Assembly (NCBI RefSeq): GCF_029203305.1 | Contig: NC_089465.1 | Span: forward strand, 930,001-994,000 | Direction: 5' to 3' | Length of the DNA: 64,000 nucleotides | Origin: Yamadazyma tenuis | Lineage: Eukaryota > Ascomycota > Pichiomycetes > Serinales > Debaryomycetaceae | Part shown: positions 42,100 to 52,009 of the stretch, piece by piece | Numbering within the stretch: the first letter of the stretch is position 1 | Layout of the letters: the number at the start of each line of letters is the position of its first letter | The notes under the pieces: model-generated | What the model was told of the DNA's origin: nothing | Databases searched by the model: none | What the model saw: the letters and a program-made list of their open reading frames with translations, nothing else | Translations under genes and position numbers: made by a program

Positions 42100-44676
42100 A
42101 TGAGTGACAAGCAAATATATTCAGCCACGTATTCCAACGTACCGGTGTTTGAATATGTAACATCTGAAGGGCCCATAATGAGAAGAAAGGCTGATTCTTG
42201 GATAAATGCCACTCACATTTTGAAAATTGCCAAATTCCCTAAAGCAAGAAGAACTAGAATATTGGAAAAGGACGTACAGACTGGAATCCACGAGAAAGTC
42301 CAGGGGGGTTACGGAAAATATCAAGGTACATATATCCCGTTGAATTTAGGAGCTGAATTGGCTAAGACTTTTGGGGTTTACAATGTTTTAAGACCCATCT
42401 TTGACTTCACTTACATTGAAGGTAAGACTGCCACTCCTCCTCCTGCCCCTAAACATAACCATGCGTCTGCCTCTAATGTGGCTAATAGAAATAATTCCAA
42501 CTATGAATTGGCTAGAAAATCAAAGTCCACCAACTCCATCAATGAGCCTCCTAGAAAGAGAGGTAGACCCAAAAGAGTCACGTTAAACCAGCCACCGGCG
42601 TTAAAACATAATGATACTACTCCTATAATGGGAGAATCTAACACTGCTAGTTTCAGGAAAGCTGTGCGGCAAGATACAGAGCAAGATGCGTTATCTTTGA
42701 TGGCTAATCATATGAGCCAGCAAAATAGAATGAACCACCAGAATGTTAAAGATGAAGACTTGGAATTAGTGGATAACACCAGTGATGATATTGAGGATGC
42801 AAATGAAGATGATGGGTTTCTTTCTGGTAAAGAACTATTTGGTACTCCTCGTAATTCGTTTGAAAGAATTGTTAATTTTCATAATAATGTTCACCAGTAT
42901 CCAAAATCACAATTCCAAGGAATTCCTGCCACTACGAGTCAGGCGAATCCCACGCTTATGGCATCATATTCCCGAATGAATTCACATGATCCTTATGGGT
43001 TATCACAGTATCATCACCCACAACAGAATAACCAGTTACGGTCGTTTAAGGATGATCAAATCTATGGCGATTATTTCACCAACTTGTTGAACTTCTTTCT
43101 CGAAGATAATCAGCTGCAAGGAAACCCAGCACCAACCACCGAGAATACGCCGAATGCCAAAACTGAAAAGAAAACTAAAGATACAGTGATACCGAAGAAC
43201 TTGTTGAATCCTCCTCAGCCGATTTCAAAGATTAATATTAATCAGCCTGTAGATAATGACGGAAACACCATATTCCACTGGGCTTGTTCAATGGCCAACT
43301 ATGCAATGATAGAGTTTCTAATCAATAGTTTTCCAAATATCATCAACTCCACCTTGAAAAATAATAATGGGGAGACGCCATTGATGTTCTTGATCAAATT
43401 CAGCAACTCATATCAGTTGAAGAACTTCCCAAACTTGTTGGATTTATTATTTGACTCAATACTATCGGTGGACATTTATAACAAGACAGTCTTACACCAT
43501 ATTGCCTTATCGGTAATTCCACCACAGAATATGGTAGAATCAAGTTTCAATGGGAACGATGAATCTCAACTCAATAACTATCTCAAGAACAAAGAGAGAA
43601 TTGCACGCTACTATATTGAACAATTATTCACGAAAATCATCGAATTTCAGGATTTCAACAATAATGATACCAGTGCCAATGAATTAATAAGGAAGTTTAT
43701 CAATCACCAAGATTCTGACGGCAACACAGCATTCCATCTCATTGCCTATAACTTGAATAAGAAATTGATCAAGGTTTTCATCAGTTATCACGAGTTTATT
43801 GAATTTGGTAAGAAAAACCTCGTGAACTATTCGGTTGAGGAGTACTTGGCGTCACACAACTACATTTTGAAGTTGGAGAATGACCAAGATGATTCACAAG
43901 ACAGTAAGGCCCAGCATTTAATCAGTGACAAAGCTACCAACTCAGAAAGTTTTGAGAGCCAGTTATACTACAGTAAAATGACGGTTAATTTGACCAATAC
44001 TACGTCAAACTTGATCACCGAAAAGCTCACCGAGTTACAGTTTTCAATCGACAAGGAATTGAATGAAAAGGACGAAAAGCTCTTGAAGTTGATCACCACA
44101 AACTCCAAGTTTCAAGCAATGAAAGTGGCTCAGCAAAAATTGATTCTCAAGATATTCAAGTTGGATTATCTAATAAAGGATATCGGAGTCGATCTACAGG
44201 TGCTTGATCTCAAAAGAGATAGGATCATCCAAGATGAAATCAGCCGATTCTTGAACGACTTGACTTTTCAGGTATTACAAAAGAAAGAAAAGTTGGACAA
44301 AAAGGTTCACATTTTTAAGACGACATATCTGAAGACCACGAGATTAAGACTAACCAAATCTGAAGCGGCAGAAGTGGAAGCCACAAATGGACCTGAAGAT
44401 AAGTTCCAATTATCGGTGGCTCTACAACAAGAAATTATCAAGTCCAACAAGCTTTTGGCGGAGTTTTACAAGCTTCAGCCCAAAGTGCCGGTATTTAATA
44501 AGGACGATTTCAAAGAAAATGGTGGCATCTCCACCACCAGCAATTTCCCATCTGATGACAAGCTCAACAAGTACTGTAAGTTGATCTCGTTATGCTGTGG
44601 CATGGACATTGCTGATGTCGAAAGTTCAATCGACTCGATCGAACAGTCTTTAATGAAGAGTATGAATTCCAAGTAA
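42100..44676 (+). CDS. MBP1: MBF DNA-binding subunit Mbp1 (KilA-N/APSES plus ankyrin)
   Basis: The 858-residue protein begins with the APSES DNA-binding domain (about 5-105, MRRKADSWINATHILKIA and KVQGGYGKYQGTYIPL), a basic PPRKRGRPKR nuclear signal/AT-hook-like patch (about 155), a low-complexity acidic region, ankyrin repeats (about 380-560, DNDGNTIFHWACSMANYAMI), and a C-terminal coiled coil/Swi6-binding region. The order and length fit Mbp1 (833), which with Swi6 binds ACGCGT and drives G1/S genes. The APSES sequence is nearer Mbp1 than Swi4. The start is the family start. Confidence 0.94.
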   Translation: MSDKQIYSATYSNVPVFEYVTSEGPIMRRKADSWINATHILKIAKFPKARRTRILEKDVQTGIHEKVQGGYGKYQGTYIPLNLGAELAKTFGVYNVLRPIFDFTYIEGKTATPPPAPKHNHASASNVANRNNSNYELARKSKSTNSINEPPRKRGRPKRVTLNQPPALKHNDTTPIMGESNTASFRKAVRQDTEQDALSLMANHMSQQNRMNHQNVKDEDLELVDNTSDDIEDANEDDGFLSGKELFGTPRNSFERIVNFHNNVHQYPKSQFQGIPATTSQANPTLMASYSRMNSHDPYGLSQYHHPQQNNQLRSFKDDQIYGDYFTNLLNFFLEDNQLQGNPAPTTENTPNAKTEKKTKDTVIPKNLLNPPQPISKININQPVDNDGNTIFHWACSMANYAMIEFLINSFPNIINSTLKNNNGETPLMFLIKFSNSYQLKNFPNLLDLLFDSILSVDIYNKTVLHHIALSVIPPQNMVESSFNGNDESQLNNYLKNKERIARYYIEQLFTKIIEFQDFNNNDTSANELIRKFINHQDSDGNTAFHLIAYNLNKKLIKVFISYHEFIEFGKKNLVNYSVEEYLASHNYILKLENDQDDSQDSKAQHLISDKATNSESFESQLYYSKMTVNLTNTTSNLITEKLTELQFSIDKELNEKDEKLLKLITTNSKFQAMKVAQQKLILKIFKLDYLIKDIGVDLQVLDLKRDRIIQDEISRFLNDLTFQVLQKKEKLDKKVHIFKTTYLKTTRLRLTKSEAAEVEATNGPEDKFQLSVALQQEIIKSNKLLAEFYKLQPKVPVFNKDDFKENGGISTTSNFPSDDKLNKYCKLISLCCGMDIADVESSIDSIEQSLMKSMNSK

Positions 44677-44989
44677 TTAATACTATATAATACATGTAAT
44701 ATAAAAGTTCAGTTGAAATGTGCACGAGACTATATGCAAGGGGAATAGCAATTATAATTGGAAAATAAAAGTAGATGTTGGTACACGACCCTCCATCGTT
44801 TTAAGGGTGATCTGGTGGTGAGTGGAGCTTAACTAGTGGTTGAGTGGCTGATAACACAAGCCTCAAAGCGCTAAATTCGAGCAAGCGTTCCACAGCGCTT
44901 TTTTCTTGTCAAAGCCCTCTTTGTCCTGATATCTCAAATTGCGACCCGCGTATCGAGGTTTTTTTGTTATCGACGATTCATTCAACAAC
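44677..44989. other. Intergenic, MBP1 3' flank and BMT promoter
   Basis: 313 bases with no recognised gene. Confidence 0.45.
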
Positions 44990-46861
44990 ATGAACAACAG
45001 ACGGTACATTCGTCTTTTCCTTGTCTTGTTGGCAACTCTGGTCGTAGTCGGGATTACCTTGGCTGCACGACAGGGACTGCTAACTTTCGATCTGTCATCC
45101 TTGAAGGTTCGTCCAAAGGAAATGTTCAAGAGTTCCAGTGCTGAATCATTATGGAACCAAATGACGAAGGGATCAAAAAAACCCGACCAAGACAACTTCC
45201 CGCTTAGCGACTTCTTGATTAAGAAAGATCTCTATCGAACTGAGAAGTTGACGGTTTTTTCTGATCCATATATCTTCACTGAACAGAAAGAGGGTGATGA
45301 GCTGGATATTAATGAAAAATGCTCTAAGCTCAAGGTGGAACACGACATTTTCACTAGTGCCACCAAGCTTTTACCAGCTGAGTTTGCTGAGATAGAGAAG
45401 CAAATCGCCAAATCTCTGGAGTACTCCAAGATGCTTAAGAAGGCCGAAGCAAGGTTCGAGCCCAAGATCCCAAGGGAAAAGCAATGGTTCCGGTTTGCTG
45501 GGTCATCAGTTTGGTTGGAAGACCTCAACGTCCACTACATGGTGAGTAGATTGATATACTCGCCTAGCGGAATCGCCAACCACGGATTTGCCAGTTTCCT
45601 CTACGTACAAATATTTGACACGGACTGGAATGAGATTAAAGACACCATGACATTTCCTTATGAACAACAAATGACACAGAACGTCTTAAACACGGATGGA
45701 TCATTGAGTGATATGGTTGTGTCTTCGAAGATTGCTTATAGAGAAATGAGTTTCCCATCCATTCTTCCTATTCCCTTTAACTATTTTTTGCACACCGAAA
45801 ACAACAAATATTACTACGGGCCCGAAGACCCCCGGATCATCAAGAAGACCAACACCAAGCTTGGGTTCAGTGAACCCATAGTGGTGTTCAACATGAAGGA
45901 TATGAGCATCAACAAAAGAGTCATGTTCATGACCCTCCCATTTTCCGGAAATTTCAAGATGTTGATGAAGCTGTCTGTGCCCTTTGCCAACATCGAGAAG
46001 AACTGGACTCCATTCTTGTCCACGCAACAGGATGAGGAACATTTGAACTTTGTCTACTCAATTAACCCACTTGAGGTGGTTACGTGTAGTATTCGAACTG
46101 GCATGTGTCAGTTTCTCCAAAAACACAAGAAGGAAGACGTTGACTACTTTGGGCCCTTGAGAGGTGGAACCCAACTTGAAAGACTTCCACTTGACCTGTT
46201 GCCCGACCACTTGAAAACCAAGTTTGTGTTACCCGAAAATAGAAACATTTATGTGGGATGGGCCAGAACTCACTTGAACAAGTGTGGATGTGGAGAGTCG
46301 ATGTACAGACCCAACTTGATCATTTTGGTAGAGGATTATAATCCCGATACCAAACAGCTTTACTATAAAATGTCGGACGTGTCAGACTTTATAGACTTCA
46401 ATGCTGAAATTCCCAAATGGGCCAATCCCCAGATTGATGACCAGGGTAATATCAAGGAGGATGATTCCATTTCTTCTTGTGACAAGAATTTAAGAAACGT
46501 GTTGATTCCAAACTCTATTGCATACTGGGAAGTGGAAAGCGTCATGAACAATGGTATCCAATTTGGCAGAAAGTTCTTGGATAAAATCCCGGCTGAAGAC
46601 GTGGATAGTGAAATATCCTACAATGACTACATGGGAATCACATTATCGGCAGCGGATGCAGATGTGAAGATTGTTCATGTAAGAGGAGTGTTGGACTACA
46701 TCTCGAAGATCGACTCTTTATTTAACCCCAAGACGAAGATCACCTCAAAAGATGTTTTTGAGCTTCCTGGCAAAGACTTGAACCAAAAGTGTTCCGAGAT
46801 TGCTGCTAAAGACTATTGTGTGAGGTACGCCGACATGAATGGTGGAGTCGTTACCTACTAG
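44990..46861 (+). CDS. Beta-mannosyltransferase family (BMT/WRY) type II membrane protein
   Basis: The 623-residue protein has a short cytosolic head, one signal anchor (about 9-27), a stem, and a large lumenal domain with blocks typical of the Candida/Pichia BMT family: FAGSSVWLEDLNVHYMVSRL, YYYGPEDPRI, CGCGESMYRPN and WEVESVMNNG. These Golgi enzymes add beta-1,2-mannose to cell-wall mannan or phospholipomannan. The family is found in Candida, Debaryomyces and Komagataella but not Saccharomyces. The frame extends upstream only from a TTG; the ATG at 44990 puts the anchor next to the N-terminus. The member number cannot be assigned. Confidence 0.9.
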   Translation: MNNRRYIRLFLVLLATLVVVGITLAARQGLLTFDLSSLKVRPKEMFKSSSAESLWNQMTKGSKKPDQDNFPLSDFLIKKDLYRTEKLTVFSDPYIFTEQKEGDELDINEKCSKLKVEHDIFTSATKLLPAEFAEIEKQIAKSLEYSKMLKKAEARFEPKIPREKQWFRFAGSSVWLEDLNVHYMVSRLIYSPSGIANHGFASFLYVQIFDTDWNEIKDTMTFPYEQQMTQNVLNTDGSLSDMVVSSKIAYREMSFPSILPIPFNYFLHTENNKYYYGPEDPRIIKKTNTKLGFSEPIVVFNMKDMSINKRVMFMTLPFSGNFKMLMKLSVPFANIEKNWTPFLSTQQDEEHLNFVYSINPLEVVTCSIRTGMCQFLQKHKKEDVDYFGPLRGGTQLERLPLDLLPDHLKTKFVLPENRNIYVGWARTHLNKCGCGESMYRPNLIILVEDYNPDTKQLYYKMSDVSDFIDFNAEIPKWANPQIDDQGNIKEDDSISSCDKNLRNVLIPNSIAYWEVESVMNNGIQFGRKFLDKIPAEDVDSEISYNDYMGITLSAADADVKIVHVRGVLDYISKIDSLFNPKTKITSKDVFELPGKDLNQKCSEIAAKDYCVRYADMNGGVVTY

Positions 46862-47073
46862 AATGTCGCGAAGCCAGTTCCTTCAATAACCGAAGAGATT
46901 TCATGTCCGCGCGCGTTTGTGGCAACTGCAACTGAATTCGGGTTGTGGTTTCAAAATTTTTGCAGTAATAGAAGAAGCCTTGTGTACCCGAGTTTTAACA
47001 GTATAGAATTAGTTTTAAAGAACGCCATCTCTGTTTTTTTTCAAATTTCTGCATTTTCGTAACGCCCCTTACT

Positions 47074-48930
47074 ATGATTTCTAGTGACGACGACATGAAA
47101 AGCGAGTTGTACCAGCAGTATTCTCAGGAGAATACCAGTTCATCCTCTTCGCACAACACACCTCTTCCAATAGCTTTTCACGGAAAAGACCAAGACAACC
47201 ACAGTAGACGTGGACTGAGAAATTCATTGGGCAAAAGTCTTGAGACCATACGTCGAAGCCTAACTGGGCAGTCGGTGTTCTCCAACGTATCTCAGTTTTC
47301 CGTCAAAGAAATATATGGAGATTTGAACAGTACTGAGATTGAGAGGGAAAGAGCCAGAACCAAGAAGGATGTTCTCAGTGAGATCCAGCAGAACTTGGAT
47401 AACGATGTGGAACCGTTTGTGTTACCAGAGAGTGGGTTACCCATTGAAAAGGACGGCGAAGAGTATGGTCTCATAGATCCAGAGTTAATAACATGGGAAG
47501 GGTATGGAGACCCAGATGATCCTCGTAACTGGTCAGTGACGAAGAAAGTATACCTTTTAGGGTTTGTGTCAGTCTATGCGTTGGTGAGTCCTATGTCATC
47601 GTCGATATTGACACCAGCCATGTCAGATATATCCAAGGAATTTCATATCACCGATCCAGTCATCACTTCGATGGTGGCATCCATTCAGATTTTGGCTTGG
47701 GCAGTGGGCCCTATATTGATTGCTCCATTGAGCGAATTTGATTATATCGGAAGAAAACCAGTACTAGATATGTCGATCTTAATGTCGTTTTTCTTCAACT
47801 TGGGATGCAGCTTCAGTAAGAACACGGCACAAATGATGGTGTTCAGGTTTGTGGGTGGACTATTTGGGTCTTCACCATTAAATGTGGGAGCTGGAGTCAT
47901 ATCAGACATGTTTGATGCCAAATCTAGGAACGTGGCTTTGGCTGGATTTACTTTAGCTCCATTATTGGGACCAGTCATAGCACCTATGATAGCTGGGTTT
48001 ATAGTTGACAACTTGCAGTGGAGGTGGGTGTTTTACGTGTTGACAATTTTCAACGGAGTTGTGGCAGTGTTGGGCATGATATTCTTTAAAGAAACATACT
48101 CTCCCAAGTTGTTGAAAGATAAGGCCAAAGCCTTGAGAAAGTCTACTGGAAATACCAACTTGCACACTATCTACGAAATCACCAACCAGAAGTTCAGCAC
48201 CAGGATGATACTGACGATGACCAGACCCATCAAGTTATTATTCATGCATCCCATGGTGATAGGATTGGGGTCATTTTTGGCATTTGTCTATGGGTTCATG
48301 TACTTGTTGATCATAACCTTCCCCACCATGTTTGCTGAAAATTACGGCTTCAGTAAGAGTGTTATTGGGTTGATGTATATCCCTATGGGAGTGGGATTCA
48401 CTGTTGGAATAGCCTTTTGGACCGTCGTCATTGGCAAAACATACGAGAGATTAGAAGAAAGAAACAATGGTGTAGCCAAGCCCGAGTTCCGATTACCGTG
48501 CTTGTTTATTGTGGGGATTATAATCCCCATTGGATTGGTGTGGTACGGGTGGAGTGCTGAGAAGAAATTGCACTGGATCATGCCTGGTATTGGGTCTGGG
48601 ATCTTTGCATTTGGGTTCATTTGTGCCTTCCAGTGTTGCCAGAACTACTTGATAGATATGAATCCCAGATTTGCTGCTTCTTCTGTTGCAGCAGCAGCGT
48701 TGTTCCGGTCATTGTTTGGTTTCACATTCCCCTTGTTTGCAAACAAGATGTATCGTGCTATGAACTATGGGTGGGGGAACACCATGTGTGCGTTCATAGC
48801 ATTTTTACTTGGTGTTCCTTTTCCAATATACTGCTATTTCCATGGAGAGGAGATGAGATGTCGGTTCAATGAGAAGTTTGATAACGAGCAGAAGGAGCAG
48901 GATAAACATGCGCTTAAAGCGTTAGCATAG
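47074..48930 (+). CDS. MFS drug:proton antiporter, DHA1 family
   Basis: The 618-residue protein has a long hydrophilic N-terminus (1-160), the GDPDDPRNW motif that precedes TM1 in fungal DHA1 pumps, and 12 TM helices in two halves split by a loop near residue 350. The motif-A region (SEFDYIGRKPVLD) and motif C (GFTLAPLLGPVIAP) are typical of antiporters. It may resemble Yhk8/Flu1-type polyamine and azole exporters. Substrate is unknown. There is no sign of degeneration. Confidence 0.9.
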   Translation: MISSDDDMKSELYQQYSQENTSSSSSHNTPLPIAFHGKDQDNHSRRGLRNSLGKSLETIRRSLTGQSVFSNVSQFSVKEIYGDLNSTEIERERARTKKDVLSEIQQNLDNDVEPFVLPESGLPIEKDGEEYGLIDPELITWEGYGDPDDPRNWSVTKKVYLLGFVSVYALVSPMSSSILTPAMSDISKEFHITDPVITSMVASIQILAWAVGPILIAPLSEFDYIGRKPVLDMSILMSFFFNLGCSFSKNTAQMMVFRFVGGLFGSSPLNVGAGVISDMFDAKSRNVALAGFTLAPLLGPVIAPMIAGFIVDNLQWRWVFYVLTIFNGVVAVLGMIFFKETYSPKLLKDKAKALRKSTGNTNLHTIYEITNQKFSTRMILTMTRPIKLLFMHPMVIGLGSFLAFVYGFMYLLIITFPTMFAENYGFSKSVIGLMYIPMGVGFTVGIAFWTVVIGKTYERLEERNNGVAKPEFRLPCLFIVGIIIPIGLVWYGWSAEKKLHWIMPGIGSGIFAFGFICAFQCCQNYLIDMNPRFAASSVAAAALFRSLFGFTFPLFANKMYRAMNYGWGNTMCAFIAFLLGVPFPIYCYFHGEEMRCRFNEKFDNEQKEQDKHALKALA

Positions 48931-49191
48931 GTATAATATAATTATAACATAACAGGTTGTTGCACTAATAGCTCACTTTTTGAAAACCTATACTGTAGCT
49001 TTACTGCAAGGGAGTTGGTAATTTGGAGATAAAGAGCAGTGCCATATTTAGTGTTTTAGCGAATACGAGCTGCCTCACACTATTTTGCAGCCATACTGAG
49101 GGGCTCGGAGTTTGGTCGCGGGCTGATTTCCGGAGTGCCCCCCATCCATATAAGAACCACATTATAACCATGAATACGCAGTTCCAAGCAA

Positions 49192-50043
49192 ATGCAAACC
49201 ACATACCAGTCGTTTATCAAGGGTCCCGAAGAGGACAACACAGTGCCGGTCAAGTCCAAAACCTTCAGCACAAATATCAAGGATCGGTTCTCGCTCAAAG
49301 GAAAAGTTACGGTGGTAACAGGAGGTTTAGGAGGTATTGGAAGAGCCATTTGCATCGGATATGCTCAGATGGGAGGCGACGTGGCCATTATGGACTACGC
49401 TAGAGACGGTGGAGAATTTTCCGCCCAATTACAATCCCAGTGGGGGATTCGGTCCAAGTCGTACCGATTGGACGCAACTGCGAGCGATGCGGTTAAGGCG
49501 GCGGTTGAATCTGTTATCGGTGATTTTGGAACCATCGATGTGTTTGTGGCCAATGCTGGATTACCATGGTACAAAGGCACTGTTATTAGCGAGTCAGCAA
49601 CCGTTGAAGACTGGCACAAGATGATGGATATCAACTTAAATAGTATCTTCTACTGCGCCAAGTACGTGGGGAAGCATTTCGAGCAGCAGCAAAAAGGCCT
49701 GTTTGTGATCACAGCATCGATGTCTGCTCACATTGTAAACATTCCCCAGTACAAGGCAGCCTACAACGTCTCCAAGGCTGGTGCCATGCATTTGGCCAAG
49801 TCTTTGGCAGTAGAATGGGCAGGTTTTGCTCGTTGCAACTCGGTTTCTCCTGGGTATACAGACACCATTTTGTCAAGCCCAGTGCCCACTGAGGATCGGG
49901 CCAAATGGTGGGGATTAACACCTATGGGTCGTGAAGCCCATCCAGAAGAACTTGTGGGTGCATATGTGTACTTGGCAAGTGACGCCAGTAGTTTCACCAC
50001 CGGTACTGATATTCGAGTAGATGGAGGCTACACCCTTATTTAG
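49192..50043 (+). CDS. Short-chain dehydrogenase, sorbose-reductase (Sou1)-like
   Basis: The 283-residue classical SDR has the Rossmann cofactor motif TGGLGGIGRA, the NAG motif (VANAGLP), catalytic Ser in ITASMSAH and YxxxK (YKAAYNVSKAG). Blocks such as KSLAVEWAGFARCNSVSPGYTDT and SSFTTGTDIRVDGGYT match Candida Sou1/Sou2, NADPH-dependent L-sorbose reductases. Substrate may equally be another ketose or carbonyl. An out-of-frame ATG at 49170 lies 22 bases upstream and its frame overlaps the start, which may limit translation. Confidence 0.9.
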   Translation: MQTTYQSFIKGPEEDNTVPVKSKTFSTNIKDRFSLKGKVTVVTGGLGGIGRAICIGYAQMGGDVAIMDYARDGGEFSAQLQSQWGIRSKSYRLDATASDAVKAAVESVIGDFGTIDVFVANAGLPWYKGTVISESATVEDWHKMMDINLNSIFYCAKYVGKHFEQQQKGLFVITASMSAHIVNIPQYKAAYNVSKAGAMHLAKSLAVEWAGFARCNSVSPGYTDTILSSPVPTEDRAKWWGLTPMGREAHPEELVGAYVYLASDASSFTTGTDIRVDGGYTLI

Positions 50044-50106
50044 ATGCAAAATACATAGTTAGCTGAGTGCGCGAAACAGTAAAAAAATTTTCAGCTATTA
50101 ACCCAG

Positions 50107-50577
50107 ATGTTCAAGAGACTAACGTCAATAATACCACGGAGCGTGGTGCCAGTACCCACACAGGCCACCAGAGCATTCTCGTACACACCCATATTCCACA
50201 AGACCAACACATCAACTCGGACCCGGGAAAATGTCCATGACTTGGAAACATTTTTCACGTTGATTGGCCGTAACTCAGTAGAGCATTTAGAGCTCTTTGA
50301 AGGTGACTTGAACAAGTTTCTCGAAACCGACTCCAAGACAATGAAAAACCTTGGCATAGACACGCGTAGCAGGCGGTACTTGTTGAGATGGAGACACAAG
50401 TTTGTCAACGACTTGGAACCTTTGAGAGAGCATACCAGAGGTAAGAAGAAGAATGGAGGTGAAAGAAAGGCCAAGCTTGTTAAGGCCAAGAGAACGGCTT
50501 TACAAAGATTAGAGGAGCGGGAGAACTTCCAGAAACAAGAGTTGGAGGCAGAGGAGAAGGGAGAACGGGATTTCTAG
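50107..50577 (+). CDS. FYV4: Mitochondrial small ribosomal subunit protein mS41 (Fyv4)
   Basis: The 156-residue protein has an Arg/Ser-rich mitochondrial presequence (1-30) and the SAM-like IGR domain (about 43-95): [10 protein letters not shown], followed by [20 protein letters not shown] Lys/Glu-rich C-terminal helix follows. The IGR motif is diagnostic of mS41/Fyv4 of the yeast mitoribosome. The start is the first ATG, 63 bases after the SDR stop. Confidence 0.9.
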   Translation: MFKRLTSIIPRSVVPVPTQATRAFSYTPIFHKTNTSTRTRENVHDLETFFTLIGRNSVEHLELFEGDLNKFLETDSKTMKNLGIDTRSRRYLLRWRHKFVNDLEPLREHTRGKKKNGGERKAKLVKAKRTALQRLEERENFQKQELEAEEKGERDF

Positions 50578-50680
50578 GTCCATTTTTCACTGTAAATAGA
50601 TTAATTCACAACCACATATATTTCTGGTAACCGCGACGGCGAGGAGTAAAAAAATATAAGCTGTTCACTACAACTCTTTA

Positions 50681-51322
50681 ATGATGAAGATTATAAGTGT
50701 TTTAATTGTCAGTATCTGCTTCTTCTTCTACTCTATTGGTGGAGCTCGGGCAGCCGATTTGCCCGAAGACCCTCCAGTTACCGACAAGGTGTTCTTTGAG
50801 GTGACTGAAGATGGTCAATCCATTGGTAAAATCACCATTGGATTATTTGGTACCGTTACACCAAAAACCGTGAAAAACTTCAAGGAATTGACCTTGAGTA
50901 CCGACCCCTCTTTTGGTTACACTGGCTCGATTTTCCACAGAATCATCCCCAAGTTTATGATTCAAGGTGGTGACTATGAAACTGGTAAAGGCTACGGAGG
51001 CAAATCTATCTACGGCGGAAAGTTCGACGACGAGAACTTTATCTTGAAGCACGACAGACCGTACAGATTGAGCATGGCCAATTCCGGTAAGAACACCAAC
51101 GGATCTCAATTCTTTCTTACCACTGTTGTCACCTCCTGGTTGAATGGTGCTCATGTTGTTTTTGGAAAAGTTGTTGATGGGTTCGACGTGGTGGACTATA
51201 TGGAAAAAGTCAAAACCAGCTACGGCGACAAGCCCGTGAAAGAATTGAAGATTTCAGCCACGGGTGAGGTGCCATTGACGGGAGAAGAAGAAGAAGCTTT
51301 ACTAGTTAAGGACGAGTTGTGA
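50681..51322 (+). CDS. ER-lumenal cyclophilin (Cpr5/Cpr2 type) ending KDEL
   Basis: The 213-residue protein has a signal peptide (about 1-24), then a complete cyclophilin peptidyl-prolyl isomerase domain: [14 protein letters not shown] (catalytic Arg), NGSQFF, and [12 protein letters not shown] with the Trp that confers cyclosporin binding. It ends in KDEL, an ER-retrieval signal; S. cerevisiae Cpr5 ends in HDEL. It assists folding in the ER. Two adjacent ATGs begin the frame. It converges on MED6, with 47 bases between stops. Confidence 0.93.
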   Translation: MMKIISVLIVSICFFFYSIGGARAADLPEDPPVTDKVFFEVTEDGQSIGKITIGLFGTVTPKTVKNFKELTLSTDPSFGYTGSIFHRIIPKFMIQGGDYETGKGYGGKSIYGGKFDDENFILKHDRPYRLSMANSGKNTNGSQFFLTTVVTSWLNGAHVVFGKVVDGFDVVDYMEKVKTSYGDKPVKELKISATGEVPLTGEEEEALLVKDEL

Positions 51323-51369
51323 GTATTTAGATTTAAGTATTAATTAAGCAGTTCGTAATATCTATTTTC

Positions 51370-51966
51370 TTAGCGGCTGTGGTTCAAGGCATCATCCAAG
51401 ATACTGTCGAAGTTGATCTCTTTCTTCGGTTGTGTCACCGCTGGTGTAAAGGGCGTCTGGGTAGTGGAGTTGCCGTTACTGGAGGTATCTGCTTTGTCGT
51501 CATCATGTTTGAATTCGTTAAGGTTATTGAGAAGGTTGATGGCGGTCTTGATCAGGTACGTGGAGTTCAAGAGCCGCGAGCTGATGAGCCGATAGAGCTT
51601 GGGTGACTGGTATATGTTGGCACCTATAATATAGTAACTTTGGAGAATTTGAACGTTATCGCGGCTGAATCGGTTCTGCTTCCTGATGATCCAAAAGTCC
51701 GGTTCTCGTATGTATGCGATCACAAACTCTATACCCACCATGTCTGAGAGTTTGCTTTCGAAGTATTTTGTGTACTCCAACGGTGTGTTCAAGTTAGGCG
51801 GTGGAGGCTGAAACTGAAACTGCATTTTAAACACCTGGTTGTTGGAGGTTCTGTCATAGAAGGGGGATTCACTGAAGTAGTCGAGCACATTGCCAGTGTT
51901 GAGCCCGAACTGGTTGATCCACTCGGGGTTCTTCCACTGGATCTCATCGAGTTCACCGTAACTCAT
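51370..51966 (-). CDS. MED6: Mediator head subunit Med6
   Basis: The 198-residue protein matches Med6: LDEIQWKNPEWI, LDYFSESPFYDRTSNNQV, the REPDFWIIRKQ core, and YYIIGANIYQSP. Med6 is a head-module subunit contacting RNA polymerase II. The start at 51966 (MSYGELDEIQW) matches the yeast N-terminus; an in-frame ATG at 52005 would add 13 residues. Only 43 bases separate this start from the stop of the upstream HNT2 gene on the same strand. The C-terminal part is low-complexity, as in the family. Confidence 0.94.
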   Translation of the reverse strand: MSYGELDEIQWKNPEWINQFGLNTGNVLDYFSESPFYDRTSNNQVFKMQFQFQPPPPNLNTPLEYTKYFESKLSDMVGIEFVIAYIREPDFWIIRKQNRFSRDNVQILQSYYIIGANIYQSPKLYRLISSRLLNSTYLIKTAINLLNNLNEFKHDDDKADTSSNGNSTTQTPFTPAVTQPKKEINFDSILDDALNHSR

Positions 51967-52009
51967 GTTACTACTGAAAACCAAAAGTCGCGCGAATTGT
52001 GGCATTGGT

